Source: Treponema sp.
GTDB lineage: Bacteria > Spirochaetota > Spirochaetia > Treponematales > Breznakiellaceae
DNA length: 10,947 nucleotides
Assembly (NCBI GenBank): GCA_009784995.1
Contig: WQXE01000061.1
Coordinates: 1-10,947, forward strand
Direction: 5' to 3'
The notes beneath the pieces are model-generated. The model worked only from the letters and a program-made list of their open reading frames with translations. It was not told where the DNA came from and did not search any database. Position 1 is the stretch's first letter; every line of letters starts with the position of its first letter. This document shows, one piece after another, positions 5,682 through 10,947 of this stretch. A program made the translations under genes and the position numbers.

Positions 5682-7703
5682 TTATCGTTCGGATTTTTTT
5701 TCAAAGTGAGAAAACTCTAAACTAAAGCTGGCTCTGCCTTGTGAAACACTGCGAAGGCTTGTCATAAAACCAAACATCTTTTCCATTGGCGCTTGCGCTT
5801 TTACTTCGTCGATGTCTACTTTGGAATTCATGCTTTGTATTTGTCCGCCGCGTTGTGTTACAAGACTCATTACTTCGCCGACAAAATCATGCGGGCAAAC
5901 AAGATCAACCGCCATGATTGGTTCCAAAAGAATTGGGCTTGCGTTTGAACACGCGGCGTCAAAAGCCATACTCGCGCAAGCTTCGTAAGCGAACTCTGTC
6001 GCGGTTAAATCTGAATATTGAACATCTGTTACATTCGCGGTTATATCGATACAAGGATAACCCATCACGATACCGGAAGAAAAAGAGCCGTTAATTCCGC
6101 GTTCAATTGCCATTAGTATTTCAGCGGGAACTTGTGTTTTAGCCGAGTAGATATATTTGTTTCCGCTACCTCGTTTAGCGGGTTCTACTTTTAAAGTAAT
6201 TTTCGCTGCGTTTTCTTTACCCGCGATTATTTTGGAGAAACTTTCGCTGTGTTCGTTTAATTTACTGATAGACTCGCGGTATGTAACTTGCGGGTTTCCA
6301 ACTTTCGCGCCAAGTTTAAATTCTTTTAATAAACGCGTAACAAGAACATCCAAATGAAGCTCGCCCATACCCGAAATTATTAACTGCCCCGTTTCTTCAT
6401 TATCTCTTACGGTAAATGTCGGGTCCTCTTTACCCAGGATTTCTAAAATGTCTTTTAATTTATCCTGATCTGATATTGTTTTTGGTTCTATTGATATTGA
6501 AATTACAGGTTCGGGGAATTGCATTCTTTCGAGTAATACAGGCCAGCCTTCGCTGCCGATAGTGTCTCCCGTTTGCGCGAGCTTCATGCCGATAATAACG
6601 CCGATATCTCCGGCTTGCAGAGTGTCTACAGGGTCAGATTTATTTGAGTGCATTCTTAAAATGCGGTTTGCTCTTTCGCGTTTTTTCTTTCCAATGTTAT
6701 AAACAGCGGTGCCAGATTTAAAAGAACCCGAATACATTCTTACATAACAAAGACTTCCCGCTTCGCGATCATTTTGAATTTTAAAAACAAGACCAAGCGG
6801 CTGACCGTCAGGATCACAAGGGATATCGATATCTTCTTCTTTTTTTAAGTTATGCCCAATCGCGTTTTCTCTTTCCGCTGGAGATGGCAGATATTCCACA
6901 ATCGCGTCGATAATAGGCTGCACGCCTAAATTGCGCCTCGAAGCTCCCGCGAACATCGGAAGTATTTGGCGTTTTAATACAGCTTTACGAAGTTCTCCTC
7001 GAATTAAAGCGGCTTCGATTTCTTCCCCTGAAAGATATTTTTCGGTTATTAAATCCGAATAACCTGATAACGAATCAATCAATTTTTCGCGCCATTGTTT
7101 CGCTGTTTCTTCATTTTGGCTTGATATTTTTGATGTTTCCATATCATCGCCGTTATTTGTCCAGCGTAATTCTTCCATATTAATTAAATCGATAACACCT
7201 TCAAAAGAGCTTTCTTTCCCGATTGGTATTTGTAAAGCGACAGTATTTATTTTTAATTTTTTTCCTACATCTTCCAAAACAAAGAAAAAATCCGCTCCTA
7301 ACCTGTCCATTTTATTTACAAAACCGACACAAGGAACATTGTATCTTTGTGCCTGCCTCCAGACAGTTTCGGTTTGAGGTTCAACTCCGCGAACAGCGTC
7401 AAAAAGCGTAATCGCGCCATCAAGAACGCGAAGGGATCTTTCAACTTCGGCGGTAAAATCAACATGCCCGGGTGTGTCGATTATATTGATTTGATGGTCT
7501 TTCCAGTAAGTGGTGGTAGCCGCGCTTTGGATGGTAATGCCTCTTTCCTGCTCTTGTTCCATCCAGTCCATTATAGCTTCGCCGTCATCGACTTCGCCTA
7601 TTCGATGGCTTTTACCTGTATAAAAAAGAATCCTTTCTGTGGTTGTAGTCTTTCCAGCATCAATATGAGCCATGATCCCGATATTACGCATTTTAGATAA
7701 CAT
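5682..7703 (-). CDS. fusA: Elongation factor G paralogue
   Basis: This is a cytoplasmic translational GTPase of the EF-G family (673 residues; typical EF-Gs are near 690-700). The G domain is intact: AHIDAGKTT (12-20), the switch I region ERGITIQSAA (53-62), DTPGH with His80 (76-80), NKMD (130-133) and GAS (253-255). Domains II (about 297-390), III (397-470) and V (592-666, ending LRSVSQGRASFSLEF) are recognisable. Domain IV is divergent: the usual loop GGxGQ(Y/F) reads GSGNKYIY (512-519), and the tip motif Y-H-D of E. coli EF-G (His583) reads Y563-S564-D565. It stands alone, away from rpsL, rpsG and tuf, which fits a secondary EF-G. Spirochaetes commonly carry two. A role in ribosome recycling or rescue is an inference. 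No Shine-Dalgarno site is present; Met1 or Met5 could be the start, and the promoter position favours Met1. Confidence 0.9.
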   Translation of the reverse strand: MLSKMRNIGIMAHIDAGKTTTTERILFYTGKSHRIGEVDDGEAIMDWMEQEQERGITIQSAATTTYWKDHQINIIDTPGHVDFTAEVERSLRVLDGAITLFDAVRGVEPQTETVWRQAQRYNVPCVGFVNKMDRLGADFFFVLEDVGKKLKINTVALQIPIGKESSFEGVIDLINMEELRWTNNGDDMETSKISSQNEETAKQWREKLIDSLSGYSDLITEKYLSGEEIEAALIRGELRKAVLKRQILPMFAGASRRNLGVQPIIDAIVEYLPSPAERENAIGHNLKKEEDIDIPCDPDGQPLGLVFKIQNDREAGSLCYVRMYSGSFKSGTAVYNIGKKKRERANRILRMHSNKSDPVDTLQAGDIGVIIGMKLAQTGDTIGSEGWPVLLERMQFPEPVISISIEPKTISDQDKLKDILEILGKEDPTFTVRDNEETGQLIISGMGELHLDVLVTRLLKEFKLGAKVGNPQVTYRESISKLNEHSESFSKIIAGKENAAKITLKVEPAKRGSGNKYIYSAKTQVPAEILMAIERGINGSFSSGIVMGYPCIDITANVTDVQYSDLTATEFAYEACASMAFDAACSNASPILLEPIMAVDLVCPHDFVGEVMSLVTQRGGQIQSMNSKVDIDEVKAQAPMEKMFGFMTSLRSVSQGRASFSLEFSHFEKKSER

Positions 7704-7709
7704 TTTATT

Positions 7710-7738
7710 ATTTTAAGCAAGAATAAAAATAATTTCAA
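7710..7738 (-). promoter_or_regulatory. Promoter of the EF-G paralogue, predicted leaderless
   Basis: TTGAAA (7733-7738), a 17-base spacer, TAAAAT (7710-7715), then exactly 6 bases to the ATG at 7703. The expected transcription start coincides with the A of the start codon. The -35 box overlaps a perfect inverted repeat, AATTTC-AACG-GAAATT (7731-7746), which could be an operator. Confidence 0.55.
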
Positions 7739-7777
7739 CGGAAATTTCTTTCAATTTAGCCGATTTTATTTCAATAG

Positions 7778-7806
7778 TTGATTTATCTTCAAATCTAAAG
7801 TAAAAT
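7778..7806 (+). promoter_or_regulatory. Promoter of the tandem NDK-like gene, near-leaderless
   Basis: TTGATT (7778-7783), a 17-base spacer, TAAAAT (7801-7806), then 9 bases to the ATG at 7816, predicting a leader of about 3 bases. No Shine-Dalgarno site lies before the ATG. Confidence 0.55.
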
Positions 7807-7815
7807 ATTAACAAT

Positions 7816-8985
7816 ATGAGTATTGGTTTATCTTATGTTTTTGTAACTCCATACACTATCGCGAAAAGCAGGACTGGCGGAGTACTTTCAAGGCTGCTTT
7901 CAAGAACAGGCCTCGATTTGGTTGGCGCTCAAATATTCGCGCCTGATCAGCAATTCGCGGATGATTATTCCGTTTCCCTAAGATCCCGGGTTCCACAGAA
8001 TCAACTGATGCTTTTGGCTGACTATGTAAAGCAATATTTGGGTCCATCAGGCGGCAGGCCTCACAGAACTCTTATGCTTTTATTTAAGGGTGAAAACCCC
8101 TGTGAACAGCTTTTAAATGTATGCGGTCATTTATACACTCAGCATGTAGAAGTTTCCTCGCTTGTGGGAGAAACGATAAGAGATACATATTCTGACCTTA
8201 TTTTTAACGCCAATAATCAGGAAGAAGTCCGTTATTTTGAACCCGCGGTTATTACCCCAAGGCAGCAGGATGAAGCCGACAAGGATTTAAAATTTATCGC
8301 TAACTTTCTGGAAGGCAGAGAAAATCTTGTTCAAAATGTTGTGTATCCGGATCCGTCAAAAATAGAAAGAACGCTTGTAATTATTAAACCCGATAACTGG
8401 ACGCATAATTCATCAAGACCAGGCGCGATTATCGATATGTTTTCCCGCACAGGGTTAAGAATTATCGGTATAAAAATACATCGTTTTTCATTGGCGGAAG
8501 CTTTGGATTTTTACGGTCCCGTAGAGGGTCAGCTTAAAGAAAAGCTCGCTCCCAAGTACGGTAAACAGGCAAGAGAAATTTTAGAAAAGGAATTTCAATT
8601 ATCATTAAATGATGATTTGGAAAAAACACTGGCAAACAGTTTTGGTGTAGAATGCGCCAGAAATCAATTCAGCCAGGTTGTTGAATTTATTTCTGGTAAG
8701 AAACCCGGTTATTATACGGCAGAGGAAATGCAAAAAGCCGGAAATGTTAAATGTATGATTCTAACTTATGAAGGAGAAAACGCGATTAACAAAATTCGCG
8801 ATGTTCTAGGTTCAACAGATCCAAATAAAGCGGCAGAAGGAACAGTCCGCCGTGAATTTGGAAGTAACATAATGGTTAATACCGCTCACGCTTCTGATTC
8901 ATCGGACAGTTATGAGCGCGAACAAAATATCGTAAGGATTAATCACAACTCGGTTGTTTCAATTATAAGGGAGCATGTACGTTGA
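7816..8985 (+). CDS. Tandem nucleoside diphosphate kinase-like protein
   Basis: The 389-residue protein holds two NDK-type domains; ordinary bacterial Ndk is about 140-150 residues with one. The C-terminal domain (about 184-370) has ERTLVIIKPD (Lys191), MFSRTGLRIIGIKI, then VLGSTDPNKAAEGTVRREFG and VNTAHASDS. Asn355, His358 (the phosphorylated His in Ndk) and Ser360 are kept, so it could transfer phosphate between NTPs and NDPs. It has about 60-70 extra residues where Ndk has HKERPFF. The N-terminal domain (about 5-145) keeps the fold signals (SRLLSRTGLDLVGAQI, GETIRDTYSD, EEVRYFEPAV). However, it reads VTPY where Ndk has IKPD and has no His between TIRDTYSD and the final helix, so it looks catalytically dead. 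The start is set by a promoter 9 bases upstream. Bona fide kinase activity is unproven, and a regulatory or nucleotide-sensing role is possible. Confidence 0.82.
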   Translation: MSIGLSYVFVTPYTIAKSRTGGVLSRLLSRTGLDLVGAQIFAPDQQFADDYSVSLRSRVPQNQLMLLADYVKQYLGPSGGRPHRTLMLLFKGENPCEQLLNVCGHLYTQHVEVSSLVGETIRDTYSDLIFNANNQEEVRYFEPAVITPRQQDEADKDLKFIANFLEGRENLVQNVVYPDPSKIERTLVIIKPDNWTHNSSRPGAIIDMFSRTGLRIIGIKIHRFSLAEALDFYGPVEGQLKEKLAPKYGKQAREILEKEFQLSLNDDLEKTLANSFGVECARNQFSQVVEFISGKKPGYYTAEEMQKAGNVKCMILTYEGENAINKIRDVLGSTDPNKAAEGTVRREFGSNIMVNTAHASDSSDSYEREQNIVRINHNSVVSIIREHVR

Positions 8986-9006
8986 TGTTGTAAATTAGAG
9001 TCAATC

Positions 9007-9043
9007 GCGAAACTAACCCGAACCGTAGGTTCGCAGTTTTCGC
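9007..9043 (+). repeat. Hairpin between the NDK-like gene and the M48 gene
   Basis: An inner stem CGAACC-GTA-GGTTCG (9019-9033) sits inside an outer pairing of GCGAAACT (9007-9014) with AGTTTTCGC (9035-9043, one bulged T). No T-run follows, so it is not a standard intrinsic terminator. The inner part plus its flank, GTTCGCAG, recurs at 941-948 next to another CGAAC...GTTCG hairpin, suggesting a small dispersed element. Confidence 0.45.
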
Positions 9044-9066
9044 AACAGGCTCATTATTGAGAAACT

Positions 9067-9075
9067 AAAGGAGGT
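9067..9075 (+). promoter_or_regulatory. Shine-Dalgarno site of the M48 protease
   Basis: AAAGGAGGT, a near-complete complement to the 16S rRNA 3' end, lies 6 bases before the ATG at 9082 and fixes the start. Confidence 0.8.
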
Positions 9076-9081
9076 TTATCA

Positions 9082-9891
9082 ATGAAAAAAATTATTTGTT
9101 TTTTACTATTTTCCGTTTTAATCTTTTCAGGCTGTGTAACTAATCCTGTTACGGGAAAAAGTACAATGGCTTTAATTCCAAACAGTCAGCTTTTCGCGAT
9201 GTCTTTTTCTCAATACGATGATTTTAAAAGAGAAAATACAGTTGTTACAGGCACTGCCGAAGCGCAAATGCTAACCCGTGTTGGAAACAGGCTCGCGCAA
9301 GCCGCTCAAAGACTGCTTGAATCTGAAGGACAGCCAAATTATTTAAGAGATTACCGCTGGGAATTTACATTAATACGTGATAACGCGATAAATGCCTGGG
9401 CAATGCCGGGAGGCAAGATTGTTTTTTATACAGGTTTACTTCCCGTTACGCGAAACGAAGCGGGAATCGCGGTTGTTATGGGACATGAAATCGCTCATCA
9501 AATTCTTAATCACGGACAACAGAGAATGAGCGCTAGTTTGCTTCAGCAAATCGGCTTTTTGGGAGTAGCGGTGGCTACTTCAAATCAATCACCGGAAACT
9601 CAGGCTCTTATAATGGCGGCTTACGGTGTTGGTTCGGAATTGGGTGGAACCTTGCCATTCAGCAGGCAGCATGAATTTGAAGCTGACCAATACGGTTTAT
9701 TATTAATGGCTATTGCCGGGTACAACCCCGATGAAGCCGTAGTATTCTGGGAAAGAATGTCTTCGATGGGTGGCGGAGGAATTCCGGAATTTTTAAGTAC
9801 GCATCCGTCGGATGCGAATAGAATTGCGAATCTAAGAAATGTCGCTCCGGATGCGAAACGAAGAGCGGCGGCGTTTGGAGTAACGTTTTAA
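9082..9891 (+). CDS. M48-family zinc metalloprotease, lipoprotein
   Basis: This is probably an envelope quality-control protease like the LoiP/BepA/YcaL group. The signal peptide MKKIICFLLF... ends in lipobox FSGC with Cys18, followed by VTNPVTGK, a sequence typical of M48 lipoproteins. The zinc site is complete: HEIAH (135-139, catalytic Glu136) and the downstream Glu201 in HEFEADQYG. The WAMPGGKIVFYTGLL strand (106-120) and the STHPSDANRIANL motif (240-252) are also family hallmarks. At 269 residues it is only the protease domain, with no TPR repeats like those of BepA. The start is fixed by a strong Shine-Dalgarno site. The chemoreceptor gene follows after 31 bp with its own Shine-Dalgarno site, so the two may be co-transcribed. 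Substrates are unknown. Confidence 0.92.
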   Translation: MKKIICFLLFSVLIFSGCVTNPVTGKSTMALIPNSQLFAMSFSQYDDFKRENTVVTGTAEAQMLTRVGNRLAQAAQRLLESEGQPNYLRDYRWEFTLIRDNAINAWAMPGGKIVFYTGLLPVTRNEAGIAVVMGHEIAHQILNHGQQRMSASLLQQIGFLGVAVATSNQSPETQALIMAAYGVGSELGGTLPFSRQHEFEADQYGLLLMAIAGYNPDEAVVFWERMSSMGGGGIPEFLSTHPSDANRIANLRNVAPDAKRRAAAFGVTF

Positions 9892-9911
9892 TTAATAGTT
9901 TTAAATTATTT

Positions 9912-9916
9912 GGAGG
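9912..9916 (+). promoter_or_regulatory. Shine-Dalgarno site of the chemoreceptor
   Basis: GGAGG lies 6 bases before the ATG at 9923. No promoter-like sequence is evident in the 31-bp gap, which favours co-transcription with the protease. Confidence 0.7.
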
Positions 9917-9922
9917 TGTTTT

Positions 9923-10947
9923 ATGAAATTAAGGATACGTATACCGCTTCTTTTTGGAATGGCAGTATTGATAACCGCGTTAGGTATTGGACTAACGATG
10001 TATTTTATCAGCTCTTCAGATCTTGAAGCAGTCGTTATTGAAGGAATTGGTGATAAAAACGAAGTAAACGCGGATTTAATCGCGACTGCTTTAAACGGGC
10101 AACTTGATATTTTACAGGAAGTCGCGAACCGCGCGAGATCAAGAACAATGGACTGGGAACAGGTACAGCCTTCGTTGTTACCTGACATCACGCGTCTTGG
10201 CGCAGATGATATGAGTTTGATTTATCCAGACGGAACTTCGTATGATGTAAGAGAAGGTAACACCCTGTACCTTGGGGACCGCGATTATTTTAAGAAGACT
10301 ATGACGGGACAAAAAACAATTGAAGTTGTTTTCAGCCGTCAATCAAACAAACTTATGGTTATGTTCGCGGTACCAATTTATCCTAACGATCAGCCCGGCG
10401 CGCCTGTTGTTGGAGTATTAGTCGCGGCAAAAGACGGCAGCCAAACTTTATCAAATTTAGTAATAAATTTAAGAAGCAGTATGCCAAGCGCTTACAGTTA
10501 CCTTATTAATAATGAAGGAACAGCTATAGCTCATCCTAATACTAATCTGGTAACAAATCAATTTAACCCGATAAATGAATCAAGAAATAATCCCGCGTTC
10601 AGATCACTCGCGGACCTGGTTCAAGTCGCGTTGGTAGAAAGAAACGGATACGCGAGTTATACCTTTGATGGAAAAACATTAATAGGGAAATATAACGAAA
10701 TCCCCGGTTATCCATGGTTGCTTTTCAGTTCTATAGAAAAATATGATATTGACAGTTATTCGATACATATGCGAAATATAGCCGTAATGGTTGGTATAAT
10801 CGCGATTTTTGCGGGTTTAATTTTCGCGCTATTTGTTGGAAGAGCAATTACACTGCCTGTAAGAGAAGTAGTAGATACTTTAAGAGATATTTCGGAAGGT
10901 GAAGGGGATTTGACCCACGCTATTCATGAAGTAGGAAAAGACGAACT
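9923..10947 (+). CDS. Methyl-accepting chemotaxis protein, 5' part (cut by the window edge)
   Basis: The frame is open for 341 codons to the right edge with no stop. An N-terminal membrane segment (about 8-28) is followed by a large extracytoplasmic region (about 33-275) that reads as a double Cache (dCache_1) sensor: SLIYPDGTSYDVREG, then YLGDRDYFKKTMTG, then AVPIYP...VVGVLVAA for the distal module, and SYLINNEGTAIAHPNTNL with PGYPWLLFSSI for the proximal one. A second membrane segment (285-305) leads into a HAMP domain (ITLPVREVVDTL, then SEGEGDLT). The methyl-accepting signalling domain would lie beyond base 10947. dCache-HAMP proteins can also be histidine kinases or cyclases, but this HAMP ending is typical of spirochaete chemoreceptors. 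The ligand cannot be assigned: the usual Asp after the GVLG strand of amino-acid-binding dCache domains appears to be Ala here. Confidence 0.85.
   Translation, partial: MKLRIRIPLLFGMAVLITALGIGLTMYFISSSDLEAVVIEGIGDKNEVNADLIATALNGQLDILQEVANRARSRTMDWEQVQPSLLPDITRLGADDMSLIYPDGTSYDVREGNTLYLGDRDYFKKTMTGQKTIEVVFSRQSNKLMVMFAVPIYPNDQPGAPVVGVLVAAKDGSQTLSNLVINLRSSMPSAYSYLINNEGTAIAHPNTNLVTNQFNPINESRNNPAFRSLADLVQVALVERNGYASYTFDGKTLIGKYNEIPGYPWLLFSSIEKYDIDSYSIHMRNIAVMVGIIAIFAGLIFALFVGRAITLPVREVVDTLRDISEGEGDLTHAIHEVGKDE

Noticed and set aside
7347..7700. 117-codon open frame on the plus strand opposite EF-G
   Set aside because: It lies wholly within the well-supported EF-G gene, has no recognisable domain and no Shine-Dalgarno site, and mirrors the codon pattern of the real gene. 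Other open frames opposite or inside the main genes (for example 2088-2360 plus, 4624-4866 minus, 5298-5540 minus, 9901-10191 minus) were dropped for the same reason.

Overview
The window looks like a chromosomal piece of a host-associated spirochaete, most likely Treponema or a close relative. This is an inference. It rests on the AT-rich base composition with GCG/CGC-rich codons, the lipoprotein made of an InlB-type repeat plus short Gly-Gly-Gly repeats, the type of Rpn/PD-(D/E)XK transposase fragment, a second EF-G outside any ribosomal operon, and a chemoreceptor with a 'SEGEGDLT' HAMP end. No rRNA or other marker is present to prove it.

Layout. Bases 1-976 are decayed mobile DNA: the first ~27 codons of an IS110-family transposase, a ~170-bp scar of small palindromes and dispersed repeats, the C-terminal part of an Rpn-family transposase, then a gene-free stretch of word-like repeats. 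Bases 977-2368 (minus) encode a surface-type beta-helix lipoprotein. Bases 2429-3211 (plus) encode an RluA-family pseudouridine synthase, convergent with a lipoprotein-anchored, NagZ-like GH3 hexosaminidase (3226-4404, minus). Bases 4468-5667 (plus) encode the membrane beta subunit of a Na+-translocating decarboxylase, with no partner subunits nearby. It converges on an EF-G paralogue (5682-7703, minus). Divergent from that is a protein with two NDK-like domains (7816-8985, plus). A lipoprotein M48 metalloprotease (9082-9891) is followed after 31 bp by the start of a chemoreceptor that runs off the right edge (9923 onward).

The genes are mostly single transcription units (divergent or convergent pairs), so the window is not one pathway. 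Only the protease and chemoreceptor look like a possible operon.

Two patterns cut across the genes. First, starts fall into two classes. The IS110 remnant, decarboxylase, protease and chemoreceptor have clear Shine-Dalgarno sites. The beta-helix lipoprotein, GH3 enzyme, EF-G and NDK-like gene have none, but each has a sigma-70-like promoter whose -10 box ends only 6-9 bases before the ATG, which predicts leaderless or nearly leaderless mRNAs. Second, short dispersed repeats have entered genes: one inverted pair supplies the last ~21 codons of the pseudouridine synthase, and a GGTNNCTG-type palindrome lies inside the lipoprotein signal peptide. The most notable proteins are the tandem NDK with a dead N-terminal half and the EF-G whose domain IV tip histidine is replaced by serine. 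I did not see a clear new defence, conflict or biosynthetic system.
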